From NCBI RefSeq assembly GCF_013033515.1, contig NZ_WQEG01000001.1:1116001-1180000 (forward strand): a stretch of 64,000 nt of DNA, in the 5' to 3' direction. The notes under the pieces are model-generated. The model saw only the letters and a program-made list of their open reading frames with translations, was not told the origin of the DNA and made no database searches. The position numbers and the translations under genes were made by a program. The stretch comes from Ruegeria sp. HKCCA6707. Its GTDB lineage: Bacteria; Pseudomonadota; Alphaproteobacteria; Rhodobacterales; Rhodobacteraceae. The first letter of the stretch is position 1. Every line of letters begins with the position of its first letter. Positions 18,720 through 27,844 of the stretch are shown one piece after another.

Positions 18720-18749
18720 CTTCATCTGGCTAGAAATATCCTCGGCGGC
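18720..18749 (+). repeat. CTTCWTCT intergenic element, copy A
   Basis: Begins CTTCATCTGGCTAGAAATAT and continues CCTCGGCGGC. It shares the CTTC-A/T-TCTG, AGAAATA and CCTCGG blocks with copies B to E (30518, 32655, 51941, 61097). It lies between the start of the VOC gene and the end of the mutase gene. Unlike the other four copies it does not follow a stop codon in its own orientation. Confidence 0.6.
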
Positions 18750-18792
18750 AAGCAAGCACCAGTGCGACCGGTGGCAGACAGCGCCCTCCGAA

Positions 18793-20922
18793 CTATCCGT
18801 TTCGCGCTTCGCCGATGAGGGCCAGAATATCCTGCGCCGCCTCGGGTATGTTGGTCCCGGGACCAAAAATAGCCTTCACCCCATGATCATAAAGGAACTG
18901 GTAATCCTGCTGGGGGATCACACCTCCGCAGATGACGATGATGTCCTCAGCCCCGGCCTTCTTAAGCTCTTCCACCAATTGCGGTGCCAGCGTCTTGTGA
19001 CCAGCGGCCTGAGACGAGATGCCAACCACATGCACATCATTGTCCACCGCATCTTGTGCCGCCTCGGCAGGGGTCTGGAACAAGGGCCCCACATCCACGT
19101 CAAAGCCGATATCGGCAAAGGCGGTTGCGATGACCTTGGCACCTCGGTCATGCCCGTCCTGCCCCATCTTGACCACCAATAGACGCGGGCGGCGGCCCTC
19201 GGCCTCGGCAAACGCCTCGATGGACTTCTGGATCGCGGCAAAGCCTTCGTCGCCCTCGTAGGCGGCCCCATAGACCCCGGCCAGAGTCTTTACTTCGGCG
19301 CGGTGACGGCCGAATTCCTTTTCCATTGCCATGCTGATCTCTCCTACGGATGCGCGGGCGCGGGCGGCCTCGACGGCGGCGGCCAGCAGGTTTCCACCGT
19401 CACGGGCGGTCTTGGTCAGGGTGTCCAACGCCGCCTGACACGCAGCGTCATCACGGGTGGTGCGGATGCGCTCCAGTCGCGCCACCTGAGCCTCACGCAC
19501 GGCAACATTGTCGACATCCAGAATGTCGATCGGGTCTTCCTGTTCTTTGCGGTATTTGTTCACGCCGACGATGACCTCTTCGCCCCGGTCGATCATGGCT
19601 TGACGGCGCGCGGCACTTTCCTCGATCCGCAGCTTGGGCATGCCCGAAGCCACCGCCTTGGTCATACCGCCCATCTCTTCGACCTCTTGCATCAGGGCCC
19701 AGGCTTTTTCGACCAACTCATTGGTCAGGCTTTCCACGTAATAGGATCCGGCCAACGGATCGACCACATCGGTCACACCCGTCTCTTCCTGCAGCACAAG
19801 CTGGGTGTTTCGCGCAATGCGCGCCGAAAAATCAGTCGGCAGGGCAATCGCCTCGTCCAGAGCATTGGTGTGCAGCGACTGTGTACCGCCCAGAACAGCG
19901 CTCATCGCCTCATAGGCGGTACGGATCACGTTGTTATAGGGATCTTGTTCCTGCAACGACACGCCCGAGGTCTGGCAATGGGTGCGCAGCATTTTCGACC
20001 GCTCGGACTTTGCACCAAACTCGGTCATCACCCGATGCCATAAGGTCCGCGCCGCACGCAGCTTGGCAATCTCCATGAAGAAATTCATGCCGATGGCAAA
20101 AAAGAACGACAAACGGCCCGCGAATTTATCGACGTCCATCCCGGCTTGGGTCGCTGCACGGACATATTCGCGCCCGTCGGCCAGCGTATAGGCCAGCTCT
20201 TGCACCAGGTTCGCGCCTGCCTCTTGCATGTGGTAGCCCGAGATCGAGATAGAGTTGAATTTCGGCATCTCGTTCGACGTGTATTCGATAATGTCCGAGA
20301 TGATCCGCATCGAAGGTTCCGGCGGATAGATATAGGTGTTGCGCACCATAAACTCTTTCAAAATGTCATTCTGGATGGTGCCGGACAGAACCGATTTGTC
20401 GTGGCCTTGCTCTTCACCTGCAACGATGAAACTGGCCAAAATTGGGATCACCGCGCCGTTCATCGTCATCGAGACCGAAACCTGATCCAGCGGAATGCCG
20501 TCGAACAGGATTTTCATATCCTCGACCGAGTCGATGGCGACCCCGGCCTTGCCCACGTCGCCCACCACACGTGGGTGATCGCTGTCATAGCCCCGATGGG
20601 TGGCCAGATCGAAGGCAACGGAAACCCCCTGCTGCCCCGCTGCCAGATTGCGGCGGTAAAAGGCGTTGGATTCCTCGGCCGTTGAAAACCCCGCATATTG
20701 CCGGATCGTCCATGGGCGACCTGCGTACATCGTCGCCTTGACGCCGCGCGTGAACGGGCCAAAGCCAGGCAGCGAACCCATATGTGGCAATTCAGCCGTA
20801 TCTTCCTGAGTATAGAGCGGTTTGACGTCGATGCCTTCCAGCGTCTTTTTCGTCAGATCCTCCAAGGGACGACCGCGCAGCTCTTTCTCGGCCAGCGCTT
20901 TCCAGTCCTTCGTTTCGGTCAT
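18793..20922 (-). CDS. scpA: Methylmalonyl-CoA mutase
   Basis: Adenosylcobalamin-dependent mutase converting (R)-methylmalonyl-CoA to succinyl-CoA, the last step of propionyl-CoA assimilation. 709 residues, a complete single-chain enzyme. The N-terminal TIM-barrel domain has [21 protein letters not shown] (about 72-92) and the CoA-binding region. The C-terminal B12 domain has DGHDRG at about 589-594, whose His is the lower cobalt ligand, then GISSQAAGH and CGGVIP. Its ATG overlaps the stop of the upstream sulfotransferase-like gene (ATGA). pccA lies 1.4 kb further upstream on the same strand. Confidence 0.97.
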   Translation of the reverse strand: MTETKDWKALAEKELRGRPLEDLTKKTLEGIDVKPLYTQEDTAELPHMGSLPGFGPFTRGVKATMYAGRPWTIRQYAGFSTAEESNAFYRRNLAAGQQGVSVAFDLATHRGYDSDHPRVVGDVGKAGVAIDSVEDMKILFDGIPLDQVSVSMTMNGAVIPILASFIVAGEEQGHDKSVLSGTIQNDILKEFMVRNTYIYPPEPSMRIISDIIEYTSNEMPKFNSISISGYHMQEAGANLVQELAYTLADGREYVRAATQAGMDVDKFAGRLSFFFAIGMNFFMEIAKLRAARTLWHRVMTEFGAKSERSKMLRTHCQTSGVSLQEQDPYNNVIRTAYEAMSAVLGGTQSLHTNALDEAIALPTDFSARIARNTQLVLQEETGVTDVVDPLAGSYYVESLTNELVEKAWALMQEVEEMGGMTKAVASGMPKLRIEESAARRQAMIDRGEEVIVGVNKYRKEQEDPIDILDVDNVAVREAQVARLERIRTTRDDAACQAALDTLTKTARDGGNLLAAAVEAARARASVGEISMAMEKEFGRHRAEVKTLAGVYGAAYEGDEGFAAIQKSIEAFAEAEGRRPRLLVVKMGQDGHDRGAKVIATAFADIGFDVDVGPLFQTPAEAAQDAVDNDVHVVGISSQAAGHKTLAPQLVEELKKAGAEDIIVICGGVIPQQDYQFLYDHGVKAIFGPGTNIPEAAQDILALIGEARNG

Positions 20923-21734
20923 GTCGCATTCCTCTCGTCTATTCGGTCATAGGCAGGCGTTGCTGCACCGCGTGCTGTTTCAGACATCAAACACAGTTGG
21001 GCCAACCCATCGGCCCCATCGGCCAGCCAGGTTAGATCGTCAGCGAACGTCGCCATAAGATTCATTTCCTGTGCGCTGTTCAGGCCCTGAGGCCTCGCGT
21101 CTTCATCCTTGCTAAGCCACAGATCCGATGACCGCTCGGGGGTGTTTGAACGCAAAAGCTGCGCCAACTGCGCATCCGGATGCCCCGCAAACTCCTCGAA
21201 AGGCAGCACATAAAGGGGAATACCGTGGAACACATCGGCAAGGTCAGTGACCACAGCTCGCCAACTGCGGTCATGTTTCGCAATCTTCTGCCAGCGCATA
21301 TGCGGCCCGAAATGTTTGCCGTTGCGCGCGGCGTAACCCGCAAGAGACGCCCAATAGGTGTTCAAGGCCCGAATATTCAAAGCAATCGCCGTCACGCGCG
21401 CGCCAAAAGCGCCAGATACCAATTGCGCACGCAAGCGCGCTTCGGGATAGAGCTCTCCTTTGTGAAAATTCTGCTGCATCATGCCCAGAAAGTTCTCTTC
21501 GCTGACCAACAGATGCGTAACGCCCCGTGACTGGCAAAGGTCCAGTTCGTGTTGCAACTCGGCCCGCGATGCGTCCGTCATGGTTTTCAACGCGATCAAA
21601 TCGGTTTCACGCGTGGTTTCAGGGCCCCAGAAAGCTACACCCTGTTGTTTCAACTCGGCTGCATTGCGCCGGACGTATTCCTGAAAACTGGTGGTCGCGC
21701 AGCGATGTGCACCGAAATGCAATGTGATTTCCAT
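20919..21734 (-). CDS. Sulfotransferase-fold protein of unknown substrate
   Basis: 271-residue protein that begins [23 protein letters not shown]. This resembles the phosphate-binding start of sulfotransferase-like P-loop proteins (GxxxxATTS in place of PKxGTT). DTG-like and PFEEFAG segments later also fit the fold. The function is unknown. The ATG at 21734 gives a start at the P-loop strand; the longer frame to 21815 adds unrelated residues. The stop overlaps the mutase start, so the gene is probably cotranscribed with methylmalonyl-CoA mutase, an odd partner. Confidence 0.7.
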   Translation of the reverse strand: MEITLHFGAHRCATTSFQEYVRRNAAELKQQGVAFWGPETTRETDLIALKTMTDASRAELQHELDLCQSRGVTHLLVSEENFLGMMQQNFHKGELYPEARLRAQLVSGAFGARVTAIALNIRALNTYWASLAGYAARNGKHFGPHMRWQKIAKHDRSWRAVVTDLADVFHGIPLYVLPFEEFAGHPDAQLAQLLRSNTPERSSDLWLSKDEDARPQGLNSAQEMNLMATFADDLTWLADGADGLAQLCLMSETARGAATPAYDRIDERNAT

Positions 21735-21844
21735 CCGCCTAACCCACCAAAGCGCACGCGATGTACGACTTTTTGAAGACATCCTGCATTCCAACGGTCG
21801 CATTCCCCCGAACACGGGTTATATTCGATGGAACAGGAGGCCTT

Positions 21845-22291
21845 ATGACACGAACGCTTGCCCTTGTTTTCTCGGCACTATTCCCGTTGGCCGCGCTGGC
21901 TGCCGACGGCTCTGCACCTGCGGATGACGAATTTGTTCGGCCCACCGGCGACAGTGATCTTAGCGAATTTCTTTGGGTCAAACGCCCTATTGTGGTCTTT
22001 GCAGACACCCCGGCCGACCCAAGGTTCCAGCAACAGATCGATATGTTGCTTGAAGGGGAAGACGCGATGCGCGACCGGGACGTCATAGTCCTGACGGATA
22101 CCGATCCGTCCGCGCGTTCGCCGATCCGGTCACAGCTGCGCCCGCGTGGTTTCCAGATGGTGTTCGTGGACAAGGACGGCGTGGTCAAGCTGCGCAAGCC
22201 CTCTCCTTGGAGCGTGCGCGAGATTGGGCGGTCCATTGACAAAACGCCCTTGCGCGAACGTGAAATCCGGGAACGGCGCGAAGGCGGTTGA
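21845..22291 (+). CDS. Secreted DUF4174 domain protein
   Basis: 148-residue exported protein with signal peptide MTRTLALVFSALFPLAALAA. The mature part has the DUF4174 pattern: WVKRPIVVFADTPADPRFQQQ (about 46-66), VIVLTDTDPSARSPIRSQLR, FQMVFVDKDGVVKLRKPSPWS and a basic C-terminal helix. The fold is thioredoxin-like without the CxxC pair; the role is unknown. AGGAGG four bases before the ATG at 21845 fixes the start. It is the only plus-strand gene between mutase and pccA, and is convergent with pccA. Confidence 0.8.
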   Translation: MTRTLALVFSALFPLAALAADGSAPADDEFVRPTGDSDLSEFLWVKRPIVVFADTPADPRFQQQIDMLLEGEDAMRDRDVIVLTDTDPSARSPIRSQLRPRGFQMVFVDKDGVVKLRKPSPWSVREIGRSIDKTPLREREIRERREGG

Positions 22292-22367
22292 GCGCGATTG
22301 CCACGCCCCAAGGCGCCAGCGTCATGCGCTAGCGTCCCCGGATGGTATGGCAAAGCGGCGAACAAGG

Positions 22368-24431
22368 TTATTCAAACTCCATGATCACGTCGTCTACGGC
22401 CAGACTGTCGCCTGGGCCTGCGTTGATCTTGGCGACCACACCCTTTTTCTCGGCGCGCAGGATGTTTTCCATCTTCATCGCTTCGACGGTGCACAGCGCC
22501 TGCCCCTCCTGCACTTCCTGCCCAACTTCGACATCGACCTTCACGATGAGGCCGGGCATGGGACAAAGCAGCATCTTCGAAGTATCAGGCGGCAGTTTCT
22601 CGGGCATCAGCTTGGCCAGCTCGGCCTGACGTGGGCGGCGCACATGCACTTTCAGGTCTGCGCCCCGATTGCGGATGCGGAACCCACCCGAGATCTTGTC
22701 GGCTTTCATCACAAGCGGAGAGCCGTCGACATCCAACTCAGCCAGCTGATCCCCAGGCGTCCAATCCGAGGCGACTCGCAAAGCTTCCCCATCAGCAAAT
22801 TCAACCGTGGCACCTTGCTTGTCTGCTTCGACCGATACATCAAACTCCTGGCCTTGCAGCGCGACATTCCAGCGTTTGCCCACCTTGCGTTCGTGATTGT
22901 CCATCCGGCCAGACACGCGGGTGCGGCGGATTTCGGCAACCCGATGCATGGCCGCACAAGACGCAGCGATGCGGCGGAGGTCGCCTTCGGGCAGGATCAC
23001 TCCGTCAAACCCGTCTGGGTATTCCTCTGCGATAAACGCGGTGGTCATGTCGCCGCTGACAAATTTCGGGTGATCCATCACCGCCGACAGAAACGGCAGG
23101 TTGTGGCCGATGCCTTCGACCTCAAAACTGTCGAGCGCCACGCGCATCGCCTCGATCGCCTGCTCGCGGGTCGGAGCCCAGGTGCATAGCTTGGCGATCA
23201 TCGGGTCGTAATACATGCTGATCTCACCGCCTTCATAGACGCCAGTGTCATTGCGAACGGCAGCGTCTTGTTCCCGTGTCAAAAGCCAGCCAGGCTCGAT
23301 ATCCGGCCATGTGCGGGCTTCGGCCATAGGGCCAGCAGCAACCTCCTGCGGTGGGCGATAACGGGTCAGACGCCCGATCGAAGGCAGGAAATTGCGATAG
23401 GGGTCTTCGGCGTAAAGGCGGTTTTCGATGGCCCAGCCGGTCAGGGTCACGTCATCCTGCGTGATCGAAAGCTTCTCGCCCGCAGCCACCCTGATCATCT
23501 GTTCCACCAGATCGACGCCTGTGATCAGCTCGGTCACCGGATGCTCAACCTGTAGGCGAGTGTTCATTTCCAGGAAATAGAAATTCTTGTCCCCATCAAC
23601 GATGAACTCGACCGTTCCGGCGCTTGCGTAATCCACCGCCTTGGCCAGGGCGACGGCCTGTTCCCCCATCGCGCGGCGTGTTTCGGGATCAAGGAAAGGC
23701 GACGGGGCTTCTTCAACCACTTTCTGATTGCGGCGCTGGATCGAGCATTCGCGCTCACCCAGATAAATGCCGTTGCCGTGGCTGTCGCAGAGCACCTGAA
23801 TTTCGATATGGCGCGGCTGGGTGACAAATTTCTCGATAAAGATCCGATCATCCCCAAAGGAATTCGCAGCCTCGTTCTTGGAAGACTGAAACCCTTCGCG
23901 CGCTTCCTCATCATTCCAGGCGATCCGCATCCCCTTACCACCGCCACCGGCACTGGCCTTGATCATCACCGGATAGCCGATCTCGTTGGAAATCCTGACG
24001 GCCTCATCCGCATCCTCGATCAGTCCCATATAGCCGGGCACAGTGGACACGCCCGCCTCCTGCGCGATCTTTTTTGAGGTGATCTTGTCACCCATGCTTT
24101 CGATCGCACCTTTGGGTGGGCCGACAAAGGCGACGCCCTCGGCCTCTAGCGCTTCGGCGAATTTGGCGTTTTCCGACAGAAAGCCATAGCCCGGATGCAC
24201 CGCCTGCGCGCCGCTTTGGCGGATCGCGTCCATCACCTTATCAATCACGATATAAGACTGGTTGGCCGGGGGCGGACCGATATGGACGGCTTCATCCGCC
24301 ATCGACACATGCAACGCATTCCTGTCCGCATCGGAATAGATGGCGACGGTGCCGATACCCATCTTGCGCGCGGTCTTAATGACTCGGCAGGCGATCTCGC
24401 CCCGGTTGGCGATCAGGATCTTATTGAACAT
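22368..24431 (-). CDS. pccA: Propionyl-CoA carboxylase, biotin-containing alpha subunit
   Basis: 687-residue subunit that carboxylates its own biotin with ATP and bicarbonate, for transfer to propionyl-CoA by PccB. The biotin carboxylase domain starts FNKILIANRGEIACRVI. The glycine-rich ATP loop KASAGGGGKGMRI and the catalytic region EMNTRLQVEHPVTE follow. The BT domain lies between, and a biotinyl domain ends the chain with EAMKMEN; the biotinylated Lys is about residue 653. ATG at 24431. The frame to 24485 lies in the upstream terminator hairpin and is not used. Same strand as pccB but separated by three small genes. Confidence 0.96.
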   Translation of the reverse strand: MFNKILIANRGEIACRVIKTARKMGIGTVAIYSDADRNALHVSMADEAVHIGPPPANQSYIVIDKVMDAIRQSGAQAVHPGYGFLSENAKFAEALEAEGVAFVGPPKGAIESMGDKITSKKIAQEAGVSTVPGYMGLIEDADEAVRISNEIGYPVMIKASAGGGGKGMRIAWNDEEAREGFQSSKNEAANSFGDDRIFIEKFVTQPRHIEIQVLCDSHGNGIYLGERECSIQRRNQKVVEEAPSPFLDPETRRAMGEQAVALAKAVDYASAGTVEFIVDGDKNFYFLEMNTRLQVEHPVTELITGVDLVEQMIRVAAGEKLSITQDDVTLTGWAIENRLYAEDPYRNFLPSIGRLTRYRPPQEVAAGPMAEARTWPDIEPGWLLTREQDAAVRNDTGVYEGGEISMYYDPMIAKLCTWAPTREQAIEAMRVALDSFEVEGIGHNLPFLSAVMDHPKFVSGDMTTAFIAEEYPDGFDGVILPEGDLRRIAASCAAMHRVAEIRRTRVSGRMDNHERKVGKRWNVALQGQEFDVSVEADKQGATVEFADGEALRVASDWTPGDQLAELDVDGSPLVMKADKISGGFRIRNRGADLKVHVRRPRQAELAKLMPEKLPPDTSKMLLCPMPGLIVKVDVEVGQEVQEGQALCTVEAMKMENILRAEKKGVVAKINAGPGDSLAVDDVIMEFE

Positions 24432-24464
24432 GGAACGTCCTTTGGCTTGGTGTTCGGGAAACGC

Positions 24465-24503
24465 AAAAACGCCGCCCCAGGGCATGAACCCCGCGGCGGC
24501 GTT
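24465..24503 (-). terminator. Rho-independent terminator after the small lipoprotein gene
   Basis: On the minus strand a stem AACGCCGCC / GGCGGCGTT is followed at once by TTT and TGCGTTT. It lies 45 bases past the stop of the 67-residue lipoprotein gene and 34 bases before pccA, so it should insulate the two or attenuate read-through into pccA. Confidence 0.75.
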
Positions 24504-24547
24504 GCGTGTGAATAGAATTGAGACGCCGAGCGCCTCGAATAGCTGTG

Positions 24548-24751
24548 TCAGTTACAGTTGTTTTGGGTTTTGCAGTAAAGCACGTTACCGGCAGCCCCGA
24601 CGGCCGCGCCGAGAATCGGATCAGCGTTGAGAACAGCCGCCCCAACGGCCCCGGCGCCACCGCCCAGCAAGGCCTGTTCGCCGGTCGAGTCGCCGCAGGC
24701 CGCAAGGCCCGCGCAGGTTGCTGCCACAAAGAAGAATCGCGAGATACGCAT
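24548..24751 (-). CDS. Small glycine/alanine-rich lipoprotein
   Basis: 67-residue lipoprotein. The signal MRISRFFFVAATCAGLAAC has the lipobox LAAC with the lipidated Cys at 19. The mature part is a glycine/alanine-zipper-like stretch (ALLGGGAGAVGAAVLNADPILGAAVGAAGNVLYC) ending CKTQNNCN. Such proteins sit in the envelope, with unknown roles. A good ribosome site (GAAGGG) precedes the ATG. It lies between two hairpin terminators, so it is probably its own transcription unit. Confidence 0.75.
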   Translation of the reverse strand: MRISRFFFVAATCAGLAACGDSTGEQALLGGGAGAVGAAVLNADPILGAAVGAAGNVLYCKTQNNCN

Positions 24752-25142
24752 GATGACTGCCCTTCTGGTTGTCTTGTCGATTGGGCCGTCAGATGCACGA
24801 AATCCGCGTTGATATTCAATAACACGCGCTCAATTTCAGGCAGATGCGCAAACTTGCGCCGCCGACAAGCAAGCTTGTGCGCAAAGAAAAGCGCGGGCAG
24901 GTGAATGTGGGGGACACATGCCTGCCCGCGTAAGGAAGGGGTACGGAATAGTAGGTGCATGTGCGACGCAGGCAAAACAGAGCCGCACGGCACGTGTAGG
25001 TTGCATCCGCCCTCCGAGCAAACAAACATCGTTATTTCAGCGCATTGCTTTCCGGCTGAATCCCGCCCATTCCGTTGGGACACGCGCAGATTTGCGCCGA
25101 AACGGTCCATGCCTGGCCCATTGATATGTCCCCTGGCAAAGG
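24752..25142. other. 391-base gene-free region with hairpin and repeats
   Basis: No supported protein gene on either strand. It holds the large hairpin at 24892-24930. It also holds two direct copies of TGCGCAAA at 24845-24852 and 24878-24885 (33 bases apart), which lie about 95 to 135 bases before the lipoprotein start. The promoter of the lipoprotein gene must lie here. The part from 24931 to 25142 could encode a small RNA ending at the hairpin, or be a long 3' UTR. Confidence 0.5.
24882..24930 (-). terminator. Large hairpin terminator (possible small-RNA 3' end)
   Basis: Ten-base arms CGCGGGCAGG (24892-24901) and CCTGCCCGCG (24921-24930) enclose an inner ATGTG/CACAT pair around GGGGA. On the minus strand the stem is followed by CTTTTCTTTG, a terminator-like tail. 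It lies 210 bases beyond the stop of the nearest minus-strand gene, which is far for a simple gene terminator. Confidence 0.65.
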
Positions 25143-25502
25143 TCACGCCTGCCCGGCCCGATCAAAAACATCAGGGAAAGATTGCTGCAAAACGACCGGG
25201 TCGATCACCAGAAGCGCTTCGTAACTTGTTGGATCAAAAGGCTCCTCTGCCGCTATCACTTCGCGTCCAAAGAGCCAGCTGAGGCGCCCCGCATCCAGGT
25301 TTCCGCGTTCGAACGGCTGATCGCCGAAATGTAGCCAAAGCGCCTCGACAAAAGCGGCATCCGCGCGTCTGTCGGCGGGTTTGCGATCCCGAAAACGCTC
25401 TCTCCGGGTCAGCAGCGTTGCGCCTTTCGGGTTCGCGCGACGAATGGTGAACTGGAAGTCGGTGCCGGTCAGACGCCCAGGAAAACCACGATGCTTCAGC
25501 AT
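25143..25502 (-). CDS. Hypothetical protein between pccA and pccB
   Basis: 119-codon frame starting MLKHRGFPGRLTGTDFQF, no signal peptide or membrane segment. Central arginine/lysine-rich part (TLLTRRERFRDRKPADRRADAAFVEALWLHFGDQPFERG split over 40-80), then an acidic C-terminus (VIAAEEPFDPTSYEALLVIDPVVL). I do not recognise the function. A GGAGA ribosome site before the ATG at 25502 favours this start over 25559. It lies in the propionyl-CoA carboxylase minus-strand run. Confidence 0.6.
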   Translation of the reverse strand: MLKHRGFPGRLTGTDFQFTIRRANPKGATLLTRRERFRDRKPADRRADAAFVEALWLHFGDQPFERGNLDAGRLSWLFGREVIAAEEPFDPTSYEALLVIDPVVLQQSFPDVFDRAGQA

Positions 25503-25626
25503 GGTGTTTCTCCGATCAACATCTGCGAATTTCGACGCAAGGGTGAAAAGGCTGGGCAAGCCATTGAATTCTCCGAGGAGCTAGGGGTGGAATAGATTGC
25601 CTGTGGCACATGAACCGTGGTCATGG

Positions 25627-26025
25627 TCAGAGCCCTTCCCAGATACACTGGCTGTCATCCAACCGGTAGGCTTCAAAGAACTGAGTGGCCTCGGGCGTCG
25701 ACGCGCCAAACTCCAGCGCGCGGTCTGCAAATGAAATCACGATACGGGCCGGATCCAAACCATGCTGCGCGACGTAGGGTACGGCCAAAGCCTCGCATAG
25801 ATGTGCCATGTCTATGGCCGCGATGTCATAGGTGATACGCCCGACGGTCGCGCCGATTTTGGGCGCAACAAACCGGAACCGCACCCAAAGCTCACCGGGG
25901 TTGTTGTCCAGCAAAACGTCGTTCAACTCGACCGGCTGGCCCGAGGGGACAGGCAGAAGGTTTTGCGCAAAGGCCGGACAACACAACATGATCGCCAAAA
26001 CACATCCACGACCCCGGAACCGCAT
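25627..26025 (-). CDS. DUF6497-like exported protein
   Basis: 132-residue protein with a signal peptide (RGCVLAIMLCCPAFAQ) and a mature domain with NPGELWVRFRFVAPKIGATVGRITYDIAAIDMAHLCEALAVPYV, the pattern of the roseobacter DUF6497 family. Two cysteines (HLCEAL and DSQCIWEGL) could form a disulfide in the periplasm. Function unknown. A GGAGG ribosome site precedes the ATG at 26025; the longer frame to 26103 has a basic, non-signal N-terminus. It follows pccB by 105 bases on the same strand. Confidence 0.75.
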   Translation of the reverse strand: MRFRGRGCVLAIMLCCPAFAQNLLPVPSGQPVELNDVLLDNNPGELWVRFRFVAPKIGATVGRITYDIAAIDMAHLCEALAVPYVAQHGLDPARIVISFADRALEFGASTPEATQFFEAYRLDDSQCIWEGL

Positions 26026-26130
26026 AATGCGGCCTCCTCTTTCCGGGGTCGCGCGCGCGCGCCTCAAAGCTTGCGCGGGGATATGTCTTTTGGTGCGGAT
26101 CATCGGGGGCTAACAGGCCTTCTGTGCGCG

Positions 26131-27663
26131 TCAGAGCGGAATATTGTCGTGCTTTTTCCACGGATTCGTCAGCTGCTTGTTCCTCAGGCTGGCAAAGGCG
26201 CGCGAAACCCGGCGACGTGTTGAATGCGGCATGATCACCTCGTCGATGAACCCACGTTCAGCGGCAACAAACGGGTTGGCAAAGCGCTCTTCATAGTCTT
26301 GCGTGTGCTGCGCAATCTTTTCACTGTCGCCCAGATCGGCGCGGTGAATGATCTCGGTTGCGCCTTTAGCGCCCATCACGGCAATTTCAGCGGTGGGCCA
26401 GGCATAGTTGAAATCACCTCGCAGGTGTTTGGACGCCATAACGTCATAGGCCCCGCCATAAGCCTTGCGAGTGATGACAGTGACCTTGGGCACCGTCGCT
26501 TCACCATAGGCAAACAACAGCTTGGCTCCGTGCTTGATCACGCCGCCATATTCCTGAGATGTCCCCGGCAGGAACCCGGGCACATCCACCAGCGTCAGGA
26601 TCGGGATTTCGAAACAGTCGCAGAACCGCACAAACCGCGCTGCCTTGCGCGAACTGTCGATATCCAGACAGCCTGCCAGAACCATCGGCTGATTGGCGAC
26701 TACGCCGACCGTCTGGCCTTCAAGCCGTATAAAACCGGTGATGATGTTCTTGGCATAGTCTTCCTGAATCTCATAAAAGTCGCCCTCATCCGCCACTTTG
26801 GTGATCAGCTCTTTCATGTCATAGGGCGTGTTCGGGTTATCGGGGATCAATGTGTCCAGTGACGTCTCCACCCGGCTTGGATCATCAAAGAAAGGCCGCG
26901 TGGGTGGCTTTTCACGATTGTTGAGCGGCAGGAAATCGACAAGTCGGCGCACTTCGGCCAGCGCTTCGACATCGTTTTCGAACGCGCCATCGGCGACCGA
27001 GGATTTTTTGGTATGAGTCGAGGCACCACCTAGTTCCTCGGCGGTGACCACCTCGTTGGTGACTGTTTTCACCACATCTGGCCCGGTGACGAACATGTAG
27101 GATGTGTCTTTGACCATGAAGATGAAATCCGTCATCGCCGGGCTATAGACCGCACCCCCGGCACAAGGGCCCATGATCACGCTGATCTGCGGCACCACGC
27201 CCGAGGCCATGATGTTGCGCTGAAACACTTCGGCATAGCCTGCAAGTGACGCCACGCCTTCCTGAATCCGGGCTCCACCCGAGTCGTTGATGCCAATCAC
27301 AGGCGCGCCGTTCTGCATGGCCATATCCATGATCTTGCAAATCTTCTGCGCATGGGTTTCCGACAGAGACCCGCCGAACACGGTAAAATCCTGACTGAAC
27401 ACATAGACCATACGGCCATTGATCGTGCCCCAGCCCGTCACCACCCCGTCGCCAGCGGGCCTTTGTTTTTCCATTCCAAAATCAGTGCAGCGATGGCTGA
27501 CAAACATGTCGAACTCTTCAAAGCTGCCCTCATCGACCAAAAGCTCGATCCGCTCGCGCGCGGTCAGCTTGCCACGAGCATGCTGAGCCTCAATCCGTTT
27601 CTGCCCACCGCCCAGCCGCGCATTGCTCCGGCGGTCTTCGAGTTCGGAAAGGATATCTTTCAT
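26131..27663 (-). CDS. pccB: Propionyl-CoA carboxylase, carboxyltransferase beta subunit
   Basis: 510-residue subunit that moves the carboxyl group from biotin on PccA to propionyl-CoA, making (S)-methylmalonyl-CoA. Crotonase-like carboxyltransferase halves are visible. The N-terminal half has oxyanion-hole glycines in [21 protein letters not shown] and [16 protein letters not shown]. The C-terminal half has [25 protein letters not shown] and [10 protein letters not shown]. It is complete. The upstream region holds clustered TTTGC repeats likely bound by PccR, so it probably heads the minus-strand pcc transcript. Confidence 0.97.
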   Translation of the reverse strand: MKDILSELEDRRSNARLGGGQKRIEAQHARGKLTARERIELLVDEGSFEEFDMFVSHRCTDFGMEKQRPAGDGVVTGWGTINGRMVYVFSQDFTVFGGSLSETHAQKICKIMDMAMQNGAPVIGINDSGGARIQEGVASLAGYAEVFQRNIMASGVVPQISVIMGPCAGGAVYSPAMTDFIFMVKDTSYMFVTGPDVVKTVTNEVVTAEELGGASTHTKKSSVADGAFENDVEALAEVRRLVDFLPLNNREKPPTRPFFDDPSRVETSLDTLIPDNPNTPYDMKELITKVADEGDFYEIQEDYAKNIITGFIRLEGQTVGVVANQPMVLAGCLDIDSSRKAARFVRFCDCFEIPILTLVDVPGFLPGTSQEYGGVIKHGAKLLFAYGEATVPKVTVITRKAYGGAYDVMASKHLRGDFNYAWPTAEIAVMGAKGATEIIHRADLGDSEKIAQHTQDYEERFANPFVAAERGFIDEVIMPHSTRRRVSRAFASLRNKQLTNPWKKHDNIPL

Positions 27664-27730
27664 GACGGTATTCCCCTATGAAATTTGCCGCGAACATACC
27701 GACAGTGCAGCCGGTTCCAAAGCGATATTC

Positions 27731-27787
27731 GGCAAATTTGCAAATCTTCAGCAATATATCGTCGTAAAATTGCAAATCAGCAAATCT
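27731..27787 (-). promoter_or_regulatory. Clustered TTTGC repeats upstream of pccB, probable PccR site
   Basis: In the 181-base region between pccB and the divergent MFS gene. A perfect palindrome TTTGCAAA lies at 27737-27744 with a further AAATTTGC overlap. ATTGCAAAT follows at 27769-27777 and AGCAAATC just after. On the minus strand this reads as five spaced (A/T)TTGC units. PccR of Rhodobacter sphaeroides is reported to bind repeated TTTGCAAA; the spacing here is not the exact published one, as far as I recall it. Confidence 0.6.
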
Positions 27788-27844
27788 TACAGCAGGCCAA
27801 ATTCGCCCATGGCAATTCTCAAAACAAGACTCTATGGGTGAACC

